NCBI RefSeq assembly: GCF_040409795.1
Contig: NZ_CP099571.1
Span: 310,001-374,000, forward strand
Direction: 5' to 3'
DNA: 64,000 bases
Source of the DNA: Polynucleobacter sp. MWH-UH19D
GTDB lineage: Bacteria; Pseudomonadota; Gammaproteobacteria; Burkholderiales; Burkholderiaceae
The notes under the pieces were generated by a model. The model did not search any database and was not told the origin of the DNA. It saw only the letters and a list, made by a program, of their open reading frames with translations. Positions within the stretch are counted from its first letter, which is position 1. Every line of letters begins with the position of its first letter. Below, piece by piece: positions 35,955 to 44,159 of the stretch. The translations under genes and the position numbers were made by a program.

Positions 35955-36719
35955 TTATTGCCCAAGTATGTGTCTAAGCTTCATGGTCTGCGTTTGCTTA
36001 TCCAAAGAATTGAGCATCTCAGCATATTTGGGCTCGCCTTTTCCATTTTGATGTTCGTTTTTGGTATTTTCTGGAATTGGCTGTTTGATGCCTTTTAAGG
36101 ATTCTATTTTCAAAAAATCTGGTATGCAGATGCCAAATGCGATTCTTGCACATTGCTGCAGGGCTTTATATCTGAGCATTCTTCTAGGCATTTTTTGCCA
36201 GATTTCATGATCTTGACTTACTTCCGAGAGGTATTCTCGAACCGTGATGGGCCATATGCGGTCTGATCGACTGATTGTGCATTCGCCCCAAAATGGCAGT
36301 TCACCTACCTTGCACGGTGATTCAGCAAAACTGATCCCTCTAAAAGCCTGTTGATTGTTAATTAATTTGATCCAGGCATCAATACTTAATGATATGTTCC
36401 AGCCTTCAGGGTATTTGTGGGCAAGAATTTCTCTATGAAGTGGGTTGAGTGAATATTTTTGGGCGGTTCGAATAAGTGCCAATACAACATCTTCCGGCAT
36501 ATTGTGAAATTGCGAAAGCCAAGCTTCAATTTCTTCTGGATGAATACTGATCTTTTGAGATAAGCATTTAATTTCAGCTGTAAGTATTCTTGTATACCTC
36601 TCCCCTGGCATGGCTGGACTAACCCTGATTGATGATAATGATTCTATGGGTGACCTATTTTTTTCTGCAGAGAGTTCTTGCGATTGTTCTTTCTCTAAAC
36701 CATCCGTTCTATTTTTCAT
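35955..36719 (-). CDS. recT: RecT/Bet-like single-strand annealing protein
   Basis: In this 254-aa protein the conserved RecT core is visible: ALIRTAQKYSLNPLHREILAHK, WNISLSIDAWIKLINN, then PITVREYLSEV...WQKMPRRMLRYKALQQCARIAFGI in the second half. This is the RecT/Redbeta-type family that anneals complementary single strands during phage recombination. The N-terminal ~45 residues are polar and probably disordered. Its start overlaps the nuclease gene by eleven bases, the common exonuclease/annealase pairing. No other phage gene (portal, capsid, terminase) is seen in the neighbourhood. The downstream neighbour is the WecA-like gene. Confidence 0.88.
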   Translation of the reverse strand: MKNRTDGLEKEQSQELSAEKNRSPIESLSSIRVSPAMPGERYTRILTAEIKCLSQKISIHPEEIEAWLSQFHNMPEDVVLALIRTAQKYSLNPLHREILAHKYPEGWNISLSIDAWIKLINNQQAFRGISFAESPCKVGELPFWGECTISRSDRIWPITVREYLSEVSQDHEIWQKMPRRMLRYKALQQCARIAFGICIPDFLKIESLKGIKQPIPENTKNEHQNGKGEPKYAEMLNSLDKQTQTMKLRHILGQ

Positions 36720-37683
36720 CTTTAGCCCCTAATGAATTTCTATCGTCATTCTGAGTATCTTTAATAACCAACCTTCGAGAATTTAGAATGGGTATTTTGT
36801 AGGCTTCGCAGATGGTAGGATGCTCTGCTTCAAGCCTTTTACTATCAAGCTTGAAGCTAGGCTTTGGCGCCTTCCAGGTCGCTAATACTTTCCCCTCAAA
36901 GGTGAGCGTTTCTGCCTCTCCCATTTGTTGCATGATCCTTTGTTTAATAGACGAGACTTCATCTTCGCTCAGCTCGATATGTTTATTAAGTACGTGTAAT
37001 CGTTTGACGAGTTCAAGCGCTTCTTGTCGTGCTTCTATGGACTTGGTAGGGTTACCTTTTTTAAAGAGAATTTGGCAATCCTGTATATTGCTTGGTGGTG
37101 GGGCAGAATTTTTTAGAACATGCTCATTCCAAAAGTGTTCTGCTTTTTGAAGAACAAGGCTTTCTAAATCGTGATCTCGCTGGAGCTGATAGATGCGAAA
37201 ATCACTATTGCCAAAGAGGACTGCAATATCGGCCTGATCAATCCCCGTAATGGCCATATACCAAATACATTGGCATAAATAACTCATCGGCACTTCATCG
37301 CTACCCACTTGCCCCCATTCTGACTTGGCAAAGCTATTGGCCGTTTTGCATTCCAAAATCTTGGTGGGCAAACGATCTGCGCCATCACCCAAAATAAAAC
37401 GATCGATATGCGCAGCCATATAAGAGTGCTGTGGATGAATATGCGCGCTTTCATCATGTAGTAAAAGTGCTCCAGTAGCTCTGGCATATTCCTGCGCGAT
37501 AAATTCTTCGGCATAACTGCCAAATCGTAAGGGCAAGGAGTCTTTGGTAGAAACCTCCTTGCCGGTCTTTTCTAGCCAAACCTGCAAGGGGGTTTTAAAG
37601 CGGGATAAACCCAAAATGGCACCGATATCGGAGCCACCTATGTATTTAGTTCGATCCACGGTAAAATCTTGATTAATAAGCAT
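36709..37683 (-). CDS. YqaJ-type viral recombinase/exonuclease
   Basis: The 324-aa protein begins DRTKYIGGSDIGAILGLSRF, the diagnostic YqaJ opening. RFGSYAEEFIAQEYARATG supplies the first catalytic Glu, HIDRFILGD the catalytic Asp (about residue 93) and LECKTANSF the E-x-K pair (about residues 110-112). These are the PD-(D/E)XK nuclease elements of lambda-exonuclease-like proteins that resect double-stranded ends. The C-terminal third (KRLHVLNKHIELSEDEV onward) is helical and may contact the annealing protein. It is the first gene of the minus-strand operon and is divergent from the small XRE regulator at 37755. Confidence 0.88.
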   Translation of the reverse strand: MLINQDFTVDRTKYIGGSDIGAILGLSRFKTPLQVWLEKTGKEVSTKDSLPLRFGSYAEEFIAQEYARATGALLLHDESAHIHPQHSYMAAHIDRFILGDGADRLPTKILECKTANSFAKSEWGQVGSDEVPMSYLCQCIWYMAITGIDQADIAVLFGNSDFRIYQLQRDHDLESLVLQKAEHFWNEHVLKNSAPPPSNIQDCQILFKKGNPTKSIEARQEALELVKRLHVLNKHIELSEDEVSSIKQRIMQQMGEAETLTFEGKVLATWKAPKPSFKLDSKRLEAEHPTICEAYKIPILNSRRLVIKDTQNDDRNSLGAKDEK

Positions 37684-37700
37684 TTTTTATATCCAATTAA

Positions 37701-37734
37701 ATATTAAATATTACGTTACTGATATATTTAATAT
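37701..37734. promoter_or_regulatory. Inverted repeat between divergent promoters, candidate XRE operator
   Basis: ATATTAAATAT at 37701-37711 and its exact reverse complement ATATTTAATAT at 37724-37734 are separated by 12 bases. The site lies in the 71-base gap between the divergent YqaJ and XRE genes. Arm length and spacing suit a dimeric helix-turn-helix repressor. The whole gap is very AT-rich, so chance palindromes are easier here than elsewhere; binding is inferred only. Confidence 0.5.
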
Positions 37735-37754
37735 CATTATAAGGTATTTTTAGA

Positions 37755-37988
37755 TTGATTACAAGCGGTCAAATTAAAGCTGCCAGAGCATTATTGGGGC
37801 TCACCGTTGCTGAACTGGCAAAGACTGCTGGAATTGGATTTACAACAATGGTTCGCTTGGAGTCGGCTGATGGGGTTCCATCTGGAAATGTAAAAACCCT
37901 CAGCTCGGTTAAGTCTGCAATTGAAAAGGCTGGGGTTGAATTCATTGGCACACCAGAAAGTGGCGCTGGGGTTCGCTGGCGACCCTAA
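37755..37988 (+). CDS. Small XRE/Cro-type helix-turn-helix regulator
   Basis: The 77-aa protein starts at a TTG. ITSGQIKAARALLGLTVAEL and AKTAGIGFTTMVRLE form the HTH (about residues 4-36), the pattern of Cro/CI-type regulators that bind DNA as dimers. The rest (TLSSVKSAIEKAGVEFIGT) is the short helical/strand tail common to small XRE proteins that end soon after the DNA-binding domain. It is divergent from YqaJ-RecT and faces the inverted repeat at 37701-37734. Repression of both itself and the recombinase operon is the natural inference. Confidence 0.82.
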   Translation: MITSGQIKAARALLGLTVAELAKTAGIGFTTMVRLESADGVPSGNVKTLSSVKSAIEKAGVEFIGTPESGAGVRWRP

Positions 37989-38476
37989 TCTCTCAGTTGC
38001 CATCGCTAGATTGGCGGGCAACAAAATCAGTAGCAAAGCAACCCTCCATTGCAATCTGATGAAAACTGAGCGCTACCAATTAACGCCTTTTGTAAAAGCT
38101 CCCCCTTCGCATGCAAAGTTTTTTGTTTTCAATTACAATGTCAGCATTAGTTACTTAAAAATGATTGACTACGTGCAATCAGCGATGCATCTAAAGACGA
38201 TTAGATGGTCACACTAAAGCAGCTGATCTTGCGGACATGCAAGGCGTGACGAACATGCCAGTAGCAACAGACACATATCTGTGAAGTAAAACGGCTCGGA
38301 CAATGAGCGCGTGAATTACAAACCCCGGACAGTGGGTGTGTGCTTCAGACGGCAAGCACCTTTGTAAATCAAATCAAATTTTTTGAATTAAATAGCGCCA
38401 CAGGTGCGTCCATTTTTTGGCGCTTCTGGTGGCATATCAATTGATTTTGCTTATTTAAGCAGAAAGAGCATTTTTT
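37989..38476. other. 488-base stretch without a supported gene
   Basis: A 98-codon + frame at 37921-38217 overlaps the regulator in another frame and is not convincing. The section 38218-38350 is less AT-rich and contains runs such as CAAACCCCGGACAGTGGGTG, but I find no clear RNA, recombination site or protein in it. It may be remains of the mobile element. The promoter of the 38477 gene should lie in its last part. Confidence 0.5.
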
Positions 38477-39382
38477 ATGAACGCAAATAAAGCAGTAAAC
38501 CATCAGGGCCAAACCGGCCCTAAAACCCAGTTGGGTAAACAAGCCTCAGCCAAGAACTCGCGTAAAAGTGGGATCTTTGTAAAGGGGTATTTAGAGTGGG
38601 AGGATATTGAGCAAAAGCAGCAAATTCATGAGGCGTTGTGTGAGCAGTGGGGTGCTCATGATCCCACTAGTCAGCTCTTCATTACCACCTTTGAACAAGC
38701 TAGTCTAGAGTGTGAGCGTATTATGTACGCACAAAAACTCAAGATTGATGCCACCATGATGCAACTCGATATTGCCAAAGAATTTGCAAGGTTAGCCAAT
38801 CTTGATGACCATCATGCCTATCTACTACCTTCTTGGTATTTTATGGAGGATGACGAGGAAAAATTATGGAGTATTTTTCTCCATCAGGTTTGGCTACAAG
38901 CAAAAGATCTGCAAAGAAACTTTCGCGATTCGCTCATCCCCAAAATACCGCAAGACTATCCACAGCTTTACGAGTACATCATGGATGGGCAAGCGGCAAA
39001 TGCCTCATTTGTGCAGGTACTGGGTAGTCGCTTTTTGCAAAGTGTGCCCACCTTAAACCTAGCAAAGCTCATGAATGAGATCTCGGAAAAATATCCGCAT
39101 CATCTTCAGTGGGCGCAAGATCCCAGGCGCTATCAAGTGATAGTTGATGGACTTAGGGCCAATTTGCTTTTAGAGGCATTGGATTTAGAGAAAAGCTCGC
39201 GTTATATGACGAGCATTCAAAATCGGATGCTCAAAGCAGTGCAAGCTTTAACAGCACTTAAGCAAATGCGTGCCGATAGTCACAATCCGGTTATTGAGCT
39301 TGGGGGTCCTGCAGTGAAGCTTGGGCACTCTAACCGGCGGCGCAAAGACTTGGATGAAGGGGATGAGGCGGTGGCGGCCTAG
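38477..39382 (+). CDS. Uncharacterised 301-aa protein with GPKT...GK N-terminal motif
   Basis: The N terminus reads TGPKTQLGKQASAKNSRKSG, a form of the GP(R/K)T.EGK..S..NALKHG motif found at the start of a large, scattered family of unknown proteins. The rest is almost all alpha-helical and charged, without membrane segments or signal peptide. A long middle part begins ATMMQLDIAKEFARLANLDD and the tail is basic (HSNRRRKDLDEG). Base composition is less AT-rich than in the polysaccharide region. It stands alone between the XRE gene and the secretion operon, followed by two hairpins. I assign no function; the neighbouring mobile genes suggest acquisition with them. Confidence 0.72.
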   Translation: MNANKAVNHQGQTGPKTQLGKQASAKNSRKSGIFVKGYLEWEDIEQKQQIHEALCEQWGAHDPTSQLFITTFEQASLECERIMYAQKLKIDATMMQLDIAKEFARLANLDDHHAYLLPSWYFMEDDEEKLWSIFLHQVWLQAKDLQRNFRDSLIPKIPQDYPQLYEYIMDGQAANASFVQVLGSRFLQSVPTLNLAKLMNEISEKYPHHLQWAQDPRRYQVIVDGLRANLLLEALDLEKSSRYMTSIQNRMLKAVQALTALKQMRADSHNPVIELGGPAVKLGHSNRRRKDLDEGDEAVAA

Positions 39383-39405
39383 AGTGAATTAGGTGCAGGG
39401 GCGAT

Positions 39406-39440
39406 AAACAGGTCATTTTGCAAAACGAAATGGCCTGTTT
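39406..39440 (+). terminator. Hairpin after the 301-aa gene, possible terminator
   Basis: AAACAGGTCATTTT (39406-39419) pairs with GAAATGGCCTGTTT (39427-39440) around a 7-base loop, with G-T pairs at two positions. It starts 24 bases after the 38477 gene's stop codon. A T-run does not follow, so a classical intrinsic terminator is not certain; it may protect the 3' end instead. Confidence 0.45.
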
Positions 39441-39468
39441 ACCCTGCAAATAATGGTCAATAAAGCCC

Positions 39469-39515
39469 TTTTAAAGGCATTTTTCTTGTCGAAAATAGCA
39501 AAAATGCCTTTAAAA
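39469..39515. repeat. Perfect 16-bp inverted repeat
   Basis: TTTTAAAGGCATTTTT (39469-39484) and AAAAATGCCTTTAAAA (39500-39515) are exact reverse complements with a 15-base spacer. The repeat sits about 100 bases upstream of the RTX gene at 39618. It could be a second terminator for the upstream gene or a regulatory stem in the leader region of the secretion operon. No gene occupies this gap. Confidence 0.55.
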
Positions 39516-39617
39516 TTAATAATTAACCTCCATATGATTGTAAATATTCGCTGTTAAGAAGTGCGCTATTAGCAATTAAAAAGGTAGAACAAAGGCAGAC
39601 AAAGTGGATTTAGCAAA

Positions 39618-41255
39618 ATGGCGCAGATTAATACGCTAGTCAATGCAGCTCGGGCAGTGGTGCAAACTACTGGCTCTGCTGTAGGTGTGTCTGCCGCTAA
39701 TGCCAATTTAGTGGCGGTGGCCGGCGCCCTCTCAGGAATGCAATTATCGGGCTATGAGGTAGTTAACCCGCAGATGTTTGTTAGCGTTCCGGATCCTGTT
39801 GATGCCCTAGATGCCCTAGTATCCATGGCTAGTGATATCTCACATGTTATTCCTAGCCCATTTCAATATGAAGGTTTTGATCCAAATATTGCTGCGGGAT
39901 TAGTGGGGCCTGATGCAACATTCAATTTTCAGGATCCCTTTTTTGCCGAGATAATTTCGCAAACAGCGCCCGATAGTGAATCAAGTTGGGGTGGTTTGTT
40001 GCTCGAATCAAATAGTTTGTATGATCCTAGCCACCCAGATGGCGGGGGTATGGGACCCGAAGCGCCGATTCATCATGACCCTGCTGCTGGTTCGCAAGAT
40101 ACGAGTGTAATTTTGGCTGATACTGCGCAGAACAATAATTCAAATGGAGTAGATAGCAGCATTAGTCATGTGCAAAGCGCTATTTCCCAAGCCGCCAATA
40201 CTGCCGCTGCGAATATTAACTATGCATCTTCATTGTCGAATTATGGGTACGGCTCTAGTTATGGTTACTTGGTAGAGCCAAATGGGTTTGTTTACCATAG
40301 TAGTGGAAGTGGGGATGTGATTGAAGGCAGCGCCTTTGCAGATACTCTATTTGGCTCAAGCTCCGGTGGGGATACGTTAAGCGGTGGCGCAGGAAATGAT
40401 ACGTATGCAATCTATGCTTCTACCACTCAAATAGTGGAGCTTGCTGGTGGCGGTGCGCATGATACGGCTTATATTGGGGTTGATAATTACCAAGGCACCA
40501 GTGGTATAGAGCGTATTGTTGCTTTAAATACTCAGTCCTATGCAGATCATGCAGCAGTTAGTGGGCCTTATATTGCTGGATTGGATTCTGGATGGCACCT
40601 GTATGGATCAACTGATGCGCAAACCTTAATTGGTTCTTATGGTGCCGATATTCTCAATGGTGGCGGTGGTGCTGACTTGCTTATCGGCGGGGCAGGCGAT
40701 GATGTGTATTCATACACCGGTAGTGAAACTATTATTGAAGACGCTAACCAAGGCCATGATATTGTGCAAACCTCTGCCAACTTAAGCTTGGCAAATAATG
40801 TAGAAGTTGGACTAGCCCTAAGTACTGCGGGGGACGTAAATATTACCGGCAATGAGCAAGACAACTTATTGATTGGTAATGGAGCAGCAAATAATTTGAG
40901 TGGCGGATTTGGTGCCGATACTTTGATTGGCAATGGTGGAGATGATGTATACACCGGTGGTGCAGGTGCGGATACTTTTATTCTCAATAGCCAAGATAGT
41001 TATATGGGTGAGATTACGGACTTTCACTCCGGGCAAGATCATCTTGCCCTTATTCATGCTGACCCCACTGTGACTTTATCAATGGCCCCTAGCGATGGCT
41101 TTACTGGCGTAGCCGGTCAGCTTTTGGTTACGGATGGTGGATTGCAGGTTGATTGGAATGGTGACGCTCTATTTGATTCTGTATTGCTGATTAATGAAGC
41201 CCCAGTCCTATCTGATTTTACGGTGATTGACCCCAATCACATTCCGCAATTTTAG
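39618..41255 (+). CDS. 545-aa RTX (haemolysin-type calcium-binding repeat) protein, likely T1SS substrate
   Basis: The first ~230 residues are a non-repeat region rich in Ala, Ser and Asn with no Sec signal. From residue ~233 come glycine/aspartate nonapeptide repeats (GGDTLSGGAGNDTYA, GGGGADLLIGGAGDDVY, GGFGADTLIGNGGDDVY), which bind calcium outside the cell. GADTFILNS followed by ITDFHSGQDHLAL is the serralysin-like C-terminal junction, and the tail ends in a probable uncleaved secretion signal (ENEAP... type, here NEAPVLSDFTVIDPNHIPQF). It is the first gene of an operon with a glycosyltransferase, ABC-like protein and adaptor. Role is probably surface adhesion or S-layer-like. No enzymatic motif was found in the N-terminal part. 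Confidence 0.85.
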   Translation: MAQINTLVNAARAVVQTTGSAVGVSAANANLVAVAGALSGMQLSGYEVVNPQMFVSVPDPVDALDALVSMASDISHVIPSPFQYEGFDPNIAAGLVGPDATFNFQDPFFAEIISQTAPDSESSWGGLLLESNSLYDPSHPDGGGMGPEAPIHHDPAAGSQDTSVILADTAQNNNSNGVDSSISHVQSAISQAANTAAANINYASSLSNYGYGSSYGYLVEPNGFVYHSSGSGDVIEGSAFADTLFGSSSGGDTLSGGAGNDTYAIYASTTQIVELAGGGAHDTAYIGVDNYQGTSGIERIVALNTQSYADHAAVSGPYIAGLDSGWHLYGSTDAQTLIGSYGADILNGGGGADLLIGGAGDDVYSYTGSETIIEDANQGHDIVQTSANLSLANNVEVGLALSTAGDVNITGNEQDNLLIGNGAANNLSGGFGADTLIGNGGDDVYTGGAGADTFILNSQDSYMGEITDFHSGQDHLALIHADPTVTLSMAPSDGFTGVAGQLLVTDGGLQVDWNGDALFDSVLLINEAPVLSDFTVIDPNHIPQF

Positions 41256-41260
41256 ACTTT

Positions 41261-42667
41261 ATGACGACACAAAGTCTTGAGGCATCTGCTCAGTTAAGTG
41301 GGAAAAATTTGTATGAAAGGGTAGTTGAGTATATTGGTCGTGGTCAATATGCTAACGCGATTGAAGAGCTTAAATTAGTTGATAAAAAAGTTTTACTTTC
41401 TAGTCATGCGCTCCTTAATGCTTATGGGGTAGCCTTAAGAAGTACGGGTAAGCCAGAAGCGGCAATTCAGATGTACCATTTGGCGCTTAAGTTAGATAGT
41501 CAACATGGCGGCACTTGGTCCAATTTAGGAAATGCTTTAAAAGACGCCAATTACCCGGCAGCCTCAATTGTTGCTCATAAATGTGCGCTAGATATTGCGC
41601 CAAGTCCAGAGGGTAAGTTGTGGCATAACTATGGCATTGCCTTGGCTATGGCAGGTGAGCATCAAATGGCAATTAACGCACTAGAAAAAGCGCTGAGTAT
41701 TACCCCTGAGAAGCAAGGCTTACGCTGGGACCTAGCCCGTTCACAGTTGGCGCTTAAAGATTACCAAAATGGCTTTAAAAACTACCAATATCGATGGGAT
41801 ATGGAGGAGGCGCCACCCAAGCGCGTATTCGGTAAAGAATGGGATGGTTCTCCATTAAAGGAAGATTTGCTGTTTGTATATGCAGAGCAGGGTTTTGGTG
41901 ATTACATACAGTGCGCTCGCTACTTGCCATTATTACTTGAAAAAGCGCCGAACATGATCGTTGAGGTGAAGCCAGAGTTGCGCATATTACTGCAGCATTC
42001 TTATCCGCAAATTACGTTTGTTGAATTTGTCGACAAAAAAATTGAGCGCGAAGCAGGTTTCATTGTTTCCTTGTTAGATGCGCCACGGTTTTTCCCCAAC
42101 GAACCCATCCCTTTTGTTGGCGGGTATTTAAAACCATTACCTACTACACATCAATACGAGACTCGTTTAGAGCAACGATTAAATGATCCTCAAGCCTTAA
42201 AGGTGGGTGTGATTTGGTCTGGTAGTTTAACTTTTAAGCGCAATAAATATCGTTCCGCACCAGTAGAGTGGTTTTTTAATAATCTGGTTTTACCAAAGAT
42301 AAATTTATTTTCATTGCAAATCGGGCCGCGGTCTGATGATTTAAAAAAACTGCCTTTACCATTAATATCAACCGAACTACTCCCACATATAAAAAACTTT
42401 AACGACACCGCACAGATACTACAAAAGTTGGATTTAGTAATTATGACTTGCAGCAGTACTGCACACTTATGTGGCGCTCTAAATGTGCCTTGTTGGGTGT
42501 TATTGGATAGTTCTCCACATTGGTTGTGGGGTCCACAAGGTGCCAGCTCTGATTGGTATCAAAGCCTGAAATTATTTAGACAGCAATCACCGGGAGATTG
42601 GAGATCGGTTTTTGATCAGGCTAGTGCTCAGTTGATTTCTTTAGGAATGCAAAAAAAACATGACTGA
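41261..42667 (+). CDS. TPR-repeat protein with GT9/GT41-like glycosyltransferase domain
   Basis: Residues ~40-180 are tetratricopeptide repeats (LNAYGVALRSTGKPEAAIQM, TWSNLGNALKDANYPAASI, LWHNYGIALAMAGEHQMAI). YAEQGFGDYIQCARYLPLL near residue 206 is the linker found in bacterial TPR-glycosyltransferases, and KVGVIWSGS plus MTCSSTAHLCGALNVPCWVL resemble the donor-binding end of heptosyltransferase-like GT-B domains. It starts five bases after the RTX gene and overlaps the ABC gene by eight bases. TPR-GT proteins commonly glycosylate proteins; the flanking RTX gene is the obvious candidate acceptor. That substrate link is inference. It has no signal peptide, so it would act in the cytoplasm before export. 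Confidence 0.78.
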   Translation: MTTQSLEASAQLSGKNLYERVVEYIGRGQYANAIEELKLVDKKVLLSSHALLNAYGVALRSTGKPEAAIQMYHLALKLDSQHGGTWSNLGNALKDANYPAASIVAHKCALDIAPSPEGKLWHNYGIALAMAGEHQMAINALEKALSITPEKQGLRWDLARSQLALKDYQNGFKNYQYRWDMEEAPPKRVFGKEWDGSPLKEDLLFVYAEQGFGDYIQCARYLPLLLEKAPNMIVEVKPELRILLQHSYPQITFVEFVDKKIEREAGFIVSLLDAPRFFPNEPIPFVGGYLKPLPTTHQYETRLEQRLNDPQALKVGVIWSGSLTFKRNKYRSAPVEWFFNNLVLPKINLFSLQIGPRSDDLKKLPLPLISTELLPHIKNFNDTAQILQKLDLVIMTCSSTAHLCGALNVPCWVLLDSSPHWLWGPQGASSDWYQSLKLFRQQSPGDWRSVFDQASAQLISLGMQKKHD

Positions 42668-44159
42668 CTCTCCGATTGTAAAAATTCTTCGTGACCCACT
42701 GCTTTCTCGCACTATCACTGCCGCAGTAATTGCCGATGGTTTGCTGCTTCTACCATTCTTTTTTACTTCCAATTTATTTAGCAAAATTTTGCCTTCAGGC
42801 AATATTTCTTCTTTGATAGTGTTACTAATTTTTTCTTTGGTAGCGTTACGCCTTAGTAATAACTATGACCGCTTGAGAACTGCTGGTTTGCTATTGATTC
42901 GTCGACGCATGCTGCAATTCTTGGCGCCACAAGAGGGAATTTTGCTCTTTGCACGAGGGCGAGAACTGACGCCTCATATTCGATTGCTCCAATCGATTGT
43001 CATTTCTCTGCGCTCTGGTGATTTTGTGGCAGTTGCTGGTGCTGCACTGCAAGTATTTTTTCCAATGGCTGTATTAATTTTGACGTTATTTGTTAGTTTC
43101 AAACTATTTCTTCTAATTCTCATTTTCTTATTGGTCTATGGATATGTTTTTCAATTTAAGCTAGCCCAACAAGCTAAGGGGGTGCAGGCCGATCGTATTG
43201 CCGGTGTTCGTCAAAGCTGGTTTTATCGCTGGATGGGATCATCGCCACGAAGAATGCGTTTTTATTTTGCTACGCCAAAATTAACCTACTCACCCTGGGA
43301 GGGCGCAGGAGAGGCAGCAAGAATGGGAACTTTTAAGTATTCTGCATCTTTATTGTTGTTATCTTTGGCGGCTTTTTTAATCATTGCCGATAATTTACCA
43401 ACGGGATTTTTATTGCCTATTTCATTCTTTTCGCAAAGACTTTTGCAGCCTGCTGAGCGAATAAGACAAACTTCTATCATTTTTAAAATTTTTACGTTAG
43501 CCGCTGCTAATCCACCTAAACCATCGGTGATTGTCGCAACTGAAAAAGGCTCCAAAAAAGAATCAAGTGTGGTTTTGGTTGATGTAGTTGCCTCTGAAGA
43601 TACCCAATCAGTAGACCCCAAAAAGAAAGTAGATAGTTTGCAATTTGTAGCGCCACTGGAAATTCATCAGGGTGAACTAAAGTTAAGGCTAAGCGATTCA
43701 TTTGAGATTCCTGCGGGGCAAATTTGTGTAGTTTCTGCGGGTGTTGGGCAAGGTAAGACTTTACTGCTGGAGTCCATTTTAGGCATGCGTCCAATGCATA
43801 CAGGACGCATTGATTTGAAGACTCAGTATGCTCAGCCCTGGGATTTAATTCGCTATATGAATCAAGCAGAGTTCTATGATTCAAGTGAAGAACAATCGTA
43901 CTATACGGTTCGTCTGGGCGATATTAAAAAGGTATTGAGTAATACCCCCGGTCAATTATTGGTAATTGATGACCCCATGATGGGAATGGATGCTCGTGCA
44001 CGGAATCAAGTCGTGCAAGCCCTAATTGAAGCTAAGGCCGCTGGCGCAACCATGGTGATTGCTTCAAATGATCGTCAATTAGTTGATATCTCAGATTGTT
44101 GGTTGACGATTAACGACACGGGTGAAATGCAATTACGCAAGAAGGAAGCTAGCGCTTGA
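42660..44159 (+). CDS. T1SS ABC transporter-like protein with motif-deficient ATPase domain
   Basis: The 499-aa protein has membrane helices in the first ~260 residues (ITAAVIADGLLLLPFFF, VFFPMAVLILTLFVSF, FLLPISFF) and a C-terminal nucleotide-binding-like domain. Walker A is present, GVGQGKT with K366. Walker B LLVIDDPMMGMD has D437 but Asp438 instead of the catalytic Glu. K366 to D437 is only 71 residues, whereas HlyB-type domains have about 120; no LSGGQ signature is found between them. The H-loop position reads VIASNDRQ, with Asn for His. Gene order (RTX, GT, this gene, HlyD-type adaptor) says T1SS inner-membrane component, but ATP hydrolysis by this subunit alone is doubtful. It ends in a 4-base overlap with the adaptor gene. 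Confidence 0.78.
   Translation: MTDSPIVKILRDPLLSRTITAAVIADGLLLLPFFFTSNLFSKILPSGNISSLIVLLIFSLVALRLSNNYDRLRTAGLLLIRRRMLQFLAPQEGILLFARGRELTPHIRLLQSIVISLRSGDFVAVAGAALQVFFPMAVLILTLFVSFKLFLLILIFLLVYGYVFQFKLAQQAKGVQADRIAGVRQSWFYRWMGSSPRRMRFYFATPKLTYSPWEGAGEAARMGTFKYSASLLLLSLAAFLIIADNLPTGFLLPISFFSQRLLQPAERIRQTSIIFKIFTLAAANPPKPSVIVATEKGSKKESSVVLVDVVASEDTQSVDPKKKVDSLQFVAPLEIHQGELKLRLSDSFEIPAGQICVVSAGVGQGKTLLLESILGMRPMHTGRIDLKTQYAQPWDLIRYMNQAEFYDSSEEQSYYTVRLGDIKKVLSNTPGQLLVIDDPMMGMDARARNQVVQALIEAKAAGATMVIASNDRQLVDISDCWLTINDTGEMQLRKKEASA

Noticed and set aside
37921-38217. 98-codon + ORF overlapping the XRE gene
   Set aside because: It overlaps a well-supported gene in another frame, has no ribosome site, and its sequence has no protein-like domain pattern.
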